Of a DNA stretch of 57,605 nucleotides, positions 50,714 to 57,605 are shown one piece after another. Position numbers and translations under genes: made by a program. This DNA comes from Nitrospira defluvii (GTDB lineage: Bacteria; Nitrospirota; Nitrospiria; Nitrospirales; Nitrospiraceae): the NCBI GenBank assembly GCA_011525625.1, contig WYAX01000035.1, positions 1 to 57,605 of the forward strand. Direction: 5' to 3'. Every line of letters begins with the position of its first letter. Within the stretch, counting starts at the first letter, position 1. The notes under the pieces are model-generated. The model ran no database searches and was not told the DNA's origin. It saw nothing but the letters and a program-made list of their open reading frames with translations.

Positions 50714-51670
50714 ATGCCACGCGAGTTAAATGTCATTTCACAGCCCGGTTCCAGCAGCGGCGGAGATGCCTGTACCTATATGTGGGCCTGTGCCATATGC
50801 GACGAGAATGAAACCTGCCAGAAGGACAAGGAGGGGCACAGCCGGTGGCTCGTCGCCAAACGGATGGAGCGGATTGAATACAAAGTGCTCGTCATGAGCA
50901 ATAAGGGAGGCGTGGGTAAGAGCACCTGCACCACCAATCTTGCCGTCAGTTTGGCGTTGAAGGGGTGGCATGTGGGTATCTGTGACATGGATATCCATGG
51001 TCCCAATATCCCGAAGATGGTAGGGGCTGAAGGTCAAAAGCTGAAGATCAGCACGTCGGGCGGGATCATTCCGTTTCAGGCCTACAATATGAAAATCGCT
51101 TCGATGTCGTTTCTTTTGCAGAACTCCGATGATCCGATTATCTGGCGGGATGCCTATAAATACGAATTCATCAATCAATTGCTGGGTGGAGTGGAGTGGC
51201 AGGATCTCAATTTCCTCCTGATCGATCTCCCTCCGGGTACCGGAAACGAATCGGTGACCACTATTGATCTGCTTGGTGGGGTCAGTGGAGCCGTGATCAT
51301 CACGACCCCTCAAGAGGTGGCGTTGCTCGACTCCCGTAAGTCGGTGACTTTCTGCAAGGATAGTGAAGTGCCGATCATCGGGATCGTTGAAAATATGAGC
51401 GGGCTCGAATGTCCACACTGCCATAAGGAAGTGAATGTCTTCCGCAAAGGCGGCGGTGAAGCTTCTGCATCGGATATGGGCGTCCCGTTCCTTGGCCGGA
51501 TTCCGTTGGATCCTGAGGTGGTGACACAAAGTGATGCGGGGGAGCCGTTTGCGCTGTTCAATTCCGACTCGGCGACCGCTCAGGCCTATCATGATATTGC
51601 CAACCAGGTTGAGGCGTTCTGCAAGAAGAGCGGTTCGCTCATCAAGCTGGCGCCACGCCAGCAGCAGTGA
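50714..51670 (+). CDS. Mrp/NBP35-type P-loop ATPase (Fe-S carrier)
   Basis: A 318-residue protein. The deviant Walker A motif is SNKGGVGKST near residue 66, with DMDIHGPNIP and LLIDLPPGTGNE (Walker B) following; the C-terminal CPHC pair (LECPHCHKEVNVF) is the bridging Fe-S site of ApbC/Nbp35. The N-terminus has an extra Cys-rich segment (CTYMWACAICDENETC). This family carries and inserts iron-sulfur clusters. GAGGAG before ATG 50714 gives the start. It lies between tatC and moeA. Confidence 0.92.
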   Translation: MPRELNVISQPGSSSGGDACTYMWACAICDENETCQKDKEGHSRWLVAKRMERIEYKVLVMSNKGGVGKSTCTTNLAVSLALKGWHVGICDMDIHGPNIPKMVGAEGQKLKISTSGGIIPFQAYNMKIASMSFLLQNSDDPIIWRDAYKYEFINQLLGGVEWQDLNFLLIDLPPGTGNESVTTIDLLGGVSGAVIITTPQEVALLDSRKSVTFCKDSEVPIIGIVENMSGLECPHCHKEVNVFRKGGGEASASDMGVPFLGRIPLDPEVVTQSDAGEPFALFNSDSATAQAYHDIANQVEAFCKKSGSLIKLAPRQQQ

Positions 51671-51685
51671 TCGGATGGTGATGTA

Positions 51686-52984
51686 GTGAAAGCTCTCGAT
51701 GCTATGACAGGATTGACTCCGCTCCACGAAGCCCAGCGGATTGTGTTGGAGGCCGCCTCTCCGTTAGGTCTTGAAAAAGTGTCGATTCTCGAAGCGCTGG
51801 GCCGCGTGCTCGGCGAGGATGTGATTGCCGAACGCCATAATCCGCCATGGGACAATTCCGCGATGGACGGCTTCGCGGTGCGAGCGGAAGACATCGCTCA
51901 GGACCAGGCGATCAGCAAACCTGTCACCTTAACCGTCATTGAAGATGTGCCGGCCGGAAAAATGCCGACGCGGTCTGTCGGGAAAGGGCAGGCGATTCGA
52001 ATCATGACGGGCGCACCGATTCCCAAGGGCGCCGATACGGTGGTCAAGGTCGAGGATACCGAGCATACCCCGGCGTCGGTCCGCGTGTTCAAGCCGGAGC
52101 CGTGCGGGGCCAACATCCGTCCGCAGGGAGAAGACGTCAAGCTGGGCGACTGCATCATCCCCAAAGGCACAAGAATCCGGTCCGGGGAGGCGGGGATGCT
52201 GGCCATCCTGGCAAAATCGTTTGTGCTGGTGTACCAGCGTCCACGGGTAGCGATTTTGTCGACGGGCGATGAGTTGGCCGACTTGGACGAACGATTCAGT
52301 GAAGAGAAGATCATCAATTCGAATAGTTATGGGATCGCGGCGGCCGTTCAAGAAGCCGGCGGAGTGCCGATTCTTCTGGGTATTGCGCGGGATACGCCGG
52401 CCGCCTTGAAGGAAAAGATCTCCCACGGATTGAATGCCGATATTCTGGTGCTGTCCGGCGGAGTGTCGATGGGGGACTACGATTTTACGAAGGCCGTCTT
52501 CCGGGATCTCGGCGCCGAGATGAACTTTTGGAAGTTGGCTATCCGTCCGGGGCAGCCGCTCGCGTTCGGCAAAATTCAGGGTAAGCTGGCGTTCGGGTTG
52601 CCTGGAAATCCGGTCTCCTCCATGGTGACCTTTGAGCAACTGGTGCGTCCTGCCATGCTCAAGTTGTCCGGTGCCAACGGCTACGGGCGCCCGATGCTGC
52701 AGGCGGAGTTTCAGGAAAAGTTTTCGAAACGAAACGACCGTCGGCACTTCCTGCGTGGGGTCGTATGGCGTGAAGGCGGTGTGTTCAAGGTTCGGACCAC
52801 CGGTGATCAGGGATCCGGGATTCTCACCTCGATGGTCAAGGCCAACTGCCTGATCGATATTCCCGTCGACGTGGAACGCATACATCCCGGTGACCCAGTG
52901 ACGGTGCAGCTTCTCAGTGGTTCGGCCTGGTTGGAGCAGGTCGCTCCGGTTCCTACTACGGGCCATCGTCCCTCCTGCTGTTGA
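51686..52984 (+). CDS. moeA: Molybdopterin molybdenumtransferase MoeA
   Basis: A 432-residue enzyme that inserts molybdate into adenylated molybdopterin. Visible blocks: NPPWDNSAMDGFAVRAEDI, AIRIMTGAPIPKGADTVVKV and VAILSTGDELADLDE. SNSYGIAAAVQEAGGVPILL, VLSGGVSMGDYDFTKAVFRD and GLPGNPVSSMVTFEQLVRPA also follow the MoeA/MogA fold. GTG 51686 is used as start. It is 15 bases after the Mrp gene and 20 bases before mobB, so this is a cofactor operon. Confidence 0.95.
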   Translation: MKALDAMTGLTPLHEAQRIVLEAASPLGLEKVSILEALGRVLGEDVIAERHNPPWDNSAMDGFAVRAEDIAQDQAISKPVTLTVIEDVPAGKMPTRSVGKGQAIRIMTGAPIPKGADTVVKVEDTEHTPASVRVFKPEPCGANIRPQGEDVKLGDCIIPKGTRIRSGEAGMLAILAKSFVLVYQRPRVAILSTGDELADLDERFSEEKIINSNSYGIAAAVQEAGGVPILLGIARDTPAALKEKISHGLNADILVLSGGVSMGDYDFTKAVFRDLGAEMNFWKLAIRPGQPLAFGKIQGKLAFGLPGNPVSSMVTFEQLVRPAMLKLSGANGYGRPMLQAEFQEKFSKRNDRRHFLRGVVWREGGVFKVRTTGDQGSGILTSMVKANCLIDIPVDVERIHPGDPVTVQLLSGSAWLEQVAPVPTTGHRPSCC

Positions 52985-53004
52985 GCTGCGAAAGGAATAC
53001 GGTG

Positions 53005-53514
53005 ATGTCGGTACCTATCCTGTCTTTTGTCGGCCGGTCGAACAGCGGCAAGACGACGCTCATCGAGCGGGTGATCCCGCTGTTGGTGCGGGCGGGATAT
53101 AAGGTGGCGACCGTGAAACATGCCGGCCATGGATTTGATCTGGACACGGAAGGCAAAGACAGCTGGCGGCACAAACAGGCCGGGGCGAGCAGTGTCGTGA
53201 TCATTTCCAAGAGCAGTCTGGCCATGTTTGCCGATGTCTCGGATCATATGAATGTCGAGGATGTGCGTGAGCATTACCTGGACGCTTCTTACGATTTGAT
53301 TTTGGCCGAGGGGTGGCGCAGCGAGGGTTATCCGAAGATTGTGGTGGTCCGTGATCAGATCGGAGAAGTCCCCGTTTCGCAGGACGGCCTGTTAGCCGTC
53401 GTCTCCAACAAGCCGGTTGAGACGTCGGTGCCCTTGCTTGATCCCGATGACGTGGCCGGAGTGGCGGAATTGATCATCCGGCACTTTCCCAAACCTCGAC
53501 GGGATGATGCGTAA
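53005..53514 (+). CDS. mobB: MobB GTPase for molybdenum cofactor
   Basis: A 169-residue protein. The P-loop is GRSNSGKTTL near residue 10. KVATVKHAGHGFDLDTEGKD and DSWRHKQAGASSVVIISKS are the conserved MobB elements, and DLILAEGWRSEGYPKIVVV carries the Walker B-like region. MobB is thought to assist nucleotide attachment or delivery of molybdopterin. AAAGGA lies upstream of ATG 53005. The last 11 bases overlap the cytochrome gene. Confidence 0.93.
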   Translation: MSVPILSFVGRSNSGKTTLIERVIPLLVRAGYKVATVKHAGHGFDLDTEGKDSWRHKQAGASSVVIISKSSLAMFADVSDHMNVEDVREHYLDASYDLILAEGWRSEGYPKIVVVRDQIGEVPVSQDGLLAVVSNKPVETSVPLLDPDDVAGVAELIIRHFPKPRRDDA

Positions 53515-54211
53515 GACCTCTGTCATTGTGTTCGGAGCGATCCTGGCCGGCGCATTGGCTATTGGGGGAGTTGCGGTTCCGCTGACCAACCATCCGAAGT
53601 TCTGCGCCAGCTGCCATACCATTCAGCCCGCCTACGAACGTTGGCTGCAGTCTTCCCATAAAGAGGTGGAGTGTGTAGCCTGCCATGTCCGGCCTGGAGT
53701 TGTCGGCTGGTTGCAGGATAAAGCGTGGCACGGCACGAGAGATGTCGCCATTTATCTCTTCGGGACACCGACGGAACCCCATAATTTGCAGGCGCATGTC
53801 GATTCCGCGGTCTGTCTCGGGTGCCACCGTAACATCCTGCGGGTGTCGGAGATTGCGGTGCGTGATCTGCCGGCTCCGGTCAAAGATGTGGGGCTGATCA
53901 TGAGTCACCGCAAGCATATGGCGGCGTTCGACCAGCGTAAGCAGGGTGAGGGGTGTACGACCTGTCATGGAGCAGTGGTGCATGAGAAACCCATCAAGGG
54001 GTATCCGATCGTGATCCCGCGCGGGCATGTGTCGGCAGACAGTCGGCCCTGGAAGCCGGAACATCCTGAAGGCTCGGTGTTGCATAAACGGGCCCAGGCG
54101 GACTGCTTCCGTTGTCACGACAACAAGACCGAATACGACGGTCGCATACTGAGCCGCAAGTGCGAGACGTGCCATCTGCCTGAGAAGCTCACGGAATTCC
54201 TGTCCTTTTAA
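53504..54211 (+). CDS. Membrane-anchored hexahaem cytochrome c (NapC/NrfH-like start)
   Basis: A 235-residue protein with an N-terminal membrane anchor (SVIVFGAILAGALAIGGVAV) and six haem-binding sites: CASCH, CVACH, CLGCH, CTTCH, CFRCH and CETCH. The spacing after the anchor (HPKFCASCHTIQPAYERW, then SSHKEVECVACH) is that of the NapC/NirT family, which takes electrons from quinol and passes them to periplasmic reductases; classical members have four haems. It overlaps mobB by 11 bases. The physical link to Tat, Mrp and Moco genes suggests service to a periplasmic molybdoenzyme (inference). Confidence 0.9.
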   Translation: MMRKTSVIVFGAILAGALAIGGVAVPLTNHPKFCASCHTIQPAYERWLQSSHKEVECVACHVRPGVVGWLQDKAWHGTRDVAIYLFGTPTEPHNLQAHVDSAVCLGCHRNILRVSEIAVRDLPAPVKDVGLIMSHRKHMAAFDQRKQGEGCTTCHGAVVHEKPIKGYPIVIPRGHVSADSRPWKPEHPEGSVLHKRAQADCFRCHDNKTEYDGRILSRKCETCHLPEKLTEFLSF

Positions 54212-54231
54212 CCCACGGACCCATCTGCGCC

Positions 54232-54960
54232 ATGTCAGTCTCGGTGGTCGAAGTACGCAATCTTCGCAAACAGTTCGGCGCCTTTACCGCGGTGGACGGT
54301 ATTTCATTCGACATCGGCCACGGCGAGATCCTCGGTTTGTTGGGGCCGAACGGGGCGGGAAAAACCACGACCTTTCAAATGATGTTGGGGCTTGTCACGC
54401 CCACATCGGGCTCGATCAAGATGTTCGGCCTCGACCTGCAGTCGCATCGAGAGGCGATTCTGCAGCAGGTCAATTTTTCTTCCACCTATATTTCGCTGCC
54501 CTATTCCCTGACGGTGGAGGAAAATCTTCGCGTCATCGGCCGGTTGTATGGCTTGCCTGATGTCGCCGGGCTCGTCGACGGTATGATAGAAAAGCTAGAG
54601 ATGAGCGAGTGGCGGCACAAGCTGACCCGCAAACTCTCCTCCGGACAAATGACACGGTTGACGTTGGCGAAGGCGTTACTGACTAAGCCCAAGGTCTTGT
54701 TCCTCGATGAACCGACGGCAAGTCTGGATCCGGATGTCGCGCACAAGATCCGGGAAATTCTGCTGGAGGAGCGCCAGGCCACCGGGCTCAGCATTCTCTA
54801 TACTTCGCACAACATGCGAGAGATGGAAGAGATGTCAGACCGTATTATTTTTTTGCAGCGAGGAAAAATCGTTGCGGAGGGCAAGGCCAGAGAAATTGTG
54901 GCTCGGTTCGGACAATCGGACCTGGAAGAGGTATTTCTCAAACTTGCACGCGACCAGTAG
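54232..54960 (+). CDS. ABC transporter ATP-binding protein
   Basis: A 242-residue ATPase. Walker A is GPNGAGKTTT near residue 38, the signature is LSSGQMTR, and Walker B is VLFLDEPTASLDPD, followed by the switch His (YTSHNMREMEEM). Sequence style is that of ABC-2 drug or polysaccharide exporters. With the permease at 55500-56291 it forms a transporter. A small Cys-rich membrane protein is encoded between them. It starts 20 bases after the cytochrome gene. Confidence 0.92.
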   Translation: MSVSVVEVRNLRKQFGAFTAVDGISFDIGHGEILGLLGPNGAGKTTTFQMMLGLVTPTSGSIKMFGLDLQSHREAILQQVNFSSTYISLPYSLTVEENLRVIGRLYGLPDVAGLVDGMIEKLEMSEWRHKLTRKLSSGQMTRLTLAKALLTKPKVLFLDEPTASLDPDVAHKIREILLEERQATGLSILYTSHNMREMEEMSDRIIFLQRGKIVAEGKAREIVARFGQSDLEEVFLKLARDQ

Positions 54961-55013
54961 TCGGGGGGGGCGGGCGAGGTCGACGTCGACGTGAACAGGG
55001 AGTAAGCGCAGTC

Positions 55014-55493
55014 ATGGTTGATACAGGGATGTCGTTCGGCGTGGGTCTTCTGATGGGAGGACTCGGGTTGATGTTAGCATGGGGCCTCCTCTGGTTTGTT
55101 GTCGGCGCCATCGGGCTGGCTCGGGGGACTTCGGGGTGGGCCATCTTCATGAGCAGTGTCAGCAGTACGACCATTGCCGCGGTGTCGTTAACGGGGGTGT
55201 TCTGGGCGATCGATGCCGCACGGCTGGGGAGTTCGGCCTTGCATCTTGGGCTGGCTGGGTTTCCGATGGCCTTGCTCGTGGCGGCGGCTTGCCGTTTGGA
55301 GGATGGACGGCGGATCGGCCCGGCGTTTGTTGAGGGAAGTGTGTTGATGTTCCGGCAACTCCTCGGCCTGCACCAGGAAGAGGCCGACGGGTGCGGACAT
55401 TGTGATAAGCATCCGGTTGAGGAACACCCCTGTCAGCAGAAACCCTGTTTTGAGCAGCCCTGTCACGAGAAGCCTTGCGAAGGAAAGCCGTAG
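55014..55493 (+). CDS. Small membrane protein with Cys-rich tail
   Basis: A 159-residue protein with three to four membrane segments (LLMGGLGLMLAWGLLWFVVG, AAVSLTGVFWAIDAA, FPMALLVAAACRL). The last 36 residues are hydrophilic: GCGHCDKHPVEEH is followed by four five-residue units PCQQK, PCFEQ, PCHEK and PCEGK. Six Cys and several His in this tail are well suited to bind a soft metal or form disulfides. No family is recognised. The gene lies between the ATPase and permease genes, with gaps of 53 and 6 bases, so it is very probably an accessory or sensor of that transporter. Confidence 0.75.
   Translation: MVDTGMSFGVGLLMGGLGLMLAWGLLWFVVGAIGLARGTSGWAIFMSSVSSTTIAAVSLTGVFWAIDAARLGSSALHLGLAGFPMALLVAAACRLEDGRRIGPAFVEGSVLMFRQLLGLHQEEADGCGHCDKHPVEEHPCQQKPCFEQPCHEKPCEGKP
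55428..55487 (+). repeat. 15-bp coding tandem repeat (PCxxx units)
   Basis: Four units of 15 bases encode Pro-Cys-x-x-Lys/Gln. The repeats are clean at the protein level and partly diverged at the DNA level (the Pro codon is mostly CCC, Cys mostly TGT). Confidence 0.75.
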
Positions 55494-55499
55494 CCCACG

Positions 55500-56291
55500 A
55501 TGGCGTACCATCGCATCGCCGCCCTCGTCGTTCGCCACCTCTATCTCTACCGGCGTAGTTTGCCGAGGGTGATGGAGATCATCTACTGGCCGTTCCTGGA
55601 TCTGGTAGTGTGGGGGTTCATTACGGTCTACCTCGCGACTTTTCAAGGGCAGATGCCGGCCCTGGTGACCTTTCTGCTCGGAGCACTCATTCTGTGGGAC
55701 GTGTTGTTTCGGTCGCAGCAGGGCATTACGATTTCGTTTCTCGAAGAACTGTGGGCCCGCAACTTGATGAATCTCTTTGCCAGTCCCCTCACCCCCAGCG
55801 AGTTTCTGGCCGCGACCATGGTGATGAGTTTGTTCAAGGTGACCGCGGTGTCGATGGTGATGTCCCTCTGTGCCTGGTTGTTTTACGGCTACAATGTCTT
55901 CATCATCGGGCTGTGGTTGATCCCGTTCATCATGAATCTGGTCTTGACGGGATGGATTATCGGGGTCTTCACGACCTCGCTCATCATGCGTTTCGGGCAG
56001 GAAGCGGAGGTGTTGGCGTGGAGCATGGTCTTCCTCTTTCAACCGATCTCCTGCGTGTTTTATCCGATGGATGTGTTGCCGGTGTGGTTGAGGGGTGTGG
56101 CCTGGATGAACCCGGCGGCACATGTCTTTGAAGGTATGCGGGGCCTGCTCGCAACGCACGTGGCGCCGCTGTCCAGCCTGAGCTTGGCGAGCGGCCTGAA
56201 TCTGTTCTATCTCGGGGCCGTCGTGTTCTGGTTTCATCATACCTTCAATGTGTGTAAAGAACGGGGTTCATTGGTGCGTGTCGGCGAATAG
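55500..56291 (+). CDS. ABC-2 type transporter permease
   Basis: A 263-residue protein with six membrane segments. The start HRIAALVVRHLYLYRRSLPR and the following EIIYWPFLDLVVWGFITVYL are typical of ABC-2 permeases; the family motif before the last helix appears as MVFLFQPISCVFYPMDVLPV, then LRGVAWMNPAAHVFEGMRGL. Such transporters export drugs, polysaccharide or glycolipid. It pairs with the ATPase at 54232. It begins six bases after the Cys-rich protein gene. Confidence 0.9.
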   Translation: MAYHRIAALVVRHLYLYRRSLPRVMEIIYWPFLDLVVWGFITVYLATFQGQMPALVTFLLGALILWDVLFRSQQGITISFLEELWARNLMNLFASPLTPSEFLAATMVMSLFKVTAVSMVMSLCAWLFYGYNVFIIGLWLIPFIMNLVLTGWIIGVFTTSLIMRFGQEAEVLAWSMVFLFQPISCVFYPMDVLPVWLRGVAWMNPAAHVFEGMRGLLATHVAPLSSLSLASGLNLFYLGAVVFWFHHTFNVCKERGSLVRVGE

Positions 56292-56324
56292 TAGAACCGG
56301 CTCTACCGGTACCAAGGAAATGGC

Positions 56325-56999
56325 ATGAAGATCGTATCTAGACAAGTCGGATCATCACAGTTGCCGGGGGGGCTGGAGACGTTCTCGTTTCACAAGACGC
56401 CGGTGCTGGTGATTGAGAACTTCTGGTCGGCAGAGGAGCGTAGCCAATTCCGTCAGGCGATGGAGCGGGCTAACTGGAATCAATTGCAGGACATGACGTA
56501 TGTCCGACAGGACTTTCCAAACTCGGGCAATTGGGCCAAAGCGGAAATCGCGCCGTCGCAGGGACGCGTATTGTTGAGCCGACTGGAGATGCCGTGCATC
56601 CAGCAGTACATCGAGTCGTTTCCGAACATCACGCGGCGTCACCTTGGATTCAGCTACTACTCCTACGGAGCAGGCGATTGCTTGCTGACCCATGACGATA
56701 CGGATCAGGGGCATTCGGCCGGGGGAAGGCCCGCGCCTCGTCGACGTCTCGCGCTCGTCAGTTATTTTCACGAGGAGTGGGAATGTGATTGGGGCGGGGA
56801 ATTGATCATCTACGAAGCGGTGAGTGAATCACGAACCGGGAAGCCGGAATTGGCCGTCACGCACTGTATTGCCCCAAAACCGGGGTCACTGGTCATGTTT
56901 ACGGTGCCGCGTTTTCACCGGGTCTGCCGAGTAGATCCGACGGCCGGTGACCACAAGCGCCTCTCCATTGCCGGTTGGTTCATGACCGAACATGCCTAG
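56325..56999 (+). CDS. 2-oxoglutarate/Fe(II)-dependent oxygenase-like protein
   Basis: A 224-residue protein with a prolyl-4-hydroxylase-like double-stranded beta-helix. The metal site is His-x-Asp in LLTHDDTD, and the distal His in VPRFHRVCRV; Arg of HKRLSIAGWF would bind 2-oxoglutarate. WGGELIIYE and PGSLVMFTV are the usual flanking strands. The target (protein side chain or small molecule) cannot be deduced. It follows the ABC permease gene by 33 bases and may belong to the same transcript. Confidence 0.82.
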   Translation: MKIVSRQVGSSQLPGGLETFSFHKTPVLVIENFWSAEERSQFRQAMERANWNQLQDMTYVRQDFPNSGNWAKAEIAPSQGRVLLSRLEMPCIQQYIESFPNITRRHLGFSYYSYGAGDCLLTHDDTDQGHSAGGRPAPRRRLALVSYFHEEWECDWGGELIIYEAVSESRTGKPELAVTHCIAPKPGSLVMFTVPRFHRVCRVDPTAGDHKRLSIAGWFMTEHA

Positions 57000-57071
57000 T
57001 CCGATCGTCAGCGAAGCTGGATAGTCATCCTGTGCCGTCGATCCGCCCCGGTCCTCGGCCGGTCTCGTATG

Positions 57072-57605
57072 TCAGACCGATTCAAACTGCGTGCGCCATT
57101 CCAACAGCGGGCGAACCACTCCCGGCCATCGACCGTGGAAGTCGCCTCGTGCTGAGTCCCCGTCGCCGCTGTCATCCACACGAAACCCGATGACTCGAGG
57201 TGCCTGGGCATGGAGACGGAACGGATCCTCGGTCATCATGTAGGACGCGACGGTCATCATGCCTTCAGCGAGAAAATTGCCGGGAATTCTGACCGTGGAC
57301 ACATACCGGCCGACTGCTCGAGGAGTTCGCTGCCAGGCCGGGTCACGATCATGGGCGATGAACACCGTGACATCTTCCTCGTTATAGAGATTGAAGACCG
57401 GGACGAAGATATGCCCAGCCTTCAACACATCAAATTCCACTTCGAGATCAATCGGTTTCCGGATGTCGAATCGATCTTCAACGCGTCCGGCTTCGGTTTT
57501 GACGCGGACCGCCCGTAGGCGCACGACTTCATTGCCCGGGGCCTGCGCGGGATCCGGCCATTCGATTGACGGCTGGATATGGCCGGCATGCAAGTAGTGG
57601 TTGAC
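57072..57605 (-). CDS. Wzt-type polysaccharide ABC ATPase, C-terminal part (5' end outside window)
   Basis: The open frame continues past the window edge, so this is the C-terminal part (at least 177 residues) of a larger protein. Its sequence matches the Wzt carbohydrate-binding domain that follows the ATPase in polysaccharide exporters: EVVRLRAVRVKTEAGR, then PIDLEVEFDVLKAG, FVPVFNLYNEEDVTVFIAHD and IPGNFLAEGMMTVASYMMTE. This domain recognises the terminal sugar of O-antigen-like polymers. The matching permease and sugar transferases probably lie beyond the edge. Confidence 0.78.
   Translation of the reverse strand, partial: VNHYLHAGHIQPSIEWPDPAQAPGNEVVRLRAVRVKTEAGRVEDRFDIRKPIDLEVEFDVLKAGHIFVPVFNLYNEEDVTVFIAHDRDPAWQRTPRAVGRYVSTVRIPGNFLAEGMMTVASYMMTEDPFRLHAQAPRVIGFRVDDSGDGDSARGDFHGRWPGVVRPLLEWRTQFESV

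Noticed and set aside
1..57605. CRISPR arrays, complete insertion sequences, rRNA genes, toxin-antitoxin pairs
   Set aside because: I looked for regularly spaced repeats, transposase motifs, rRNA signatures and paired small genes on both strands and found none.

Overview
The window looks like chromosomal DNA of a Gram-negative, GC-rich bacterium. A complete tol-pal locus, many lipoprotein signals and exported proteins show an outer membrane. The best overall fit is Nitrospira or a close relative (Nitrospirota). This is an inference from the gene mix (DUF5069 proteins, multihaem cytochromes, tol-pal followed by mutL-miaA-mtnP, TrpRS with a four-cysteine cluster motif) and from a palindromic repeat that resembles, from memory, repeats of that group. 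No rRNA gene or marker enzyme is present to prove it. Coding density is high and nearly all genes are intact.

Layout. 1-696: no supported gene, but one copy of a dispersed repeat. 697-8043: carbohydrate and envelope group on the plus strand (GT4 glycosyltransferase, two paralogous MFS transporters flanking a repeat-rich BON protein, glycogen-debranching-type enzyme). 8076-10099: M28 peptidase and a DUF5069 protein (minus). 10100-14667: exported LamG-like protein, RRM RNA-binding protein with a long leader and a strong terminator, DEAD-box helicase, exported SlyD-like FKBP, second DUF5069 protein. 14695-20951: mostly exported or membrane proteins of unknown role, an FGE-family protein, an MBL hydrolase, an exported bifunctional-nuclease-domain protein, a PilZ protein. 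21178-24239: trpS and a large LpoA/LivK-like periplasmic protein. 24402-25791: Xer recombinase and two tRNA genes (Val, Asp).

25864-33022 is the Tol-Pal system (tolQ, tolR, tolA, tolB, pal) followed by two tandem YbgF/CpoB-type lipoproteins. Very tight spacing continues into mutL, miaA, mtnP, a PfkB kinase, a TPR lipoprotein and a RodZ-like protein (to 39392). A monohaem cytochrome c with its own promoter and terminator follows. 40514-46977 holds a lipoprotein with a caspase-like domain lacking both catalytic residues, divergent from a carbamoyltransferase, a large membrane protein, a 192-bp palindromic element and a GT2 glycosyltransferase. 47169-54211 contains a lipoprotein, an HtrA protease, then tatC, mrp, moeA, mobB and a hexahaem cytochrome c. 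Together these suggest export and cofactor assembly for periplasmic redox enzymes. 54232-56291 encodes an ABC-2 exporter with a Cys-rich small membrane protein between its subunits. A 2OG-Fe(II) oxygenase-like gene and the C-terminal part of a Wzt-type polysaccharide ABC ATPase close the window.

The most interesting observations are the iron-sulfur-type TrpRS, the pseudo-caspase lipoprotein, the PCxxx pentapeptide tail encoded inside the ABC transporter operon, the exported nuclease-domain protein and the palindromic repeat element. All functional calls come from reading motifs; no database search was run.
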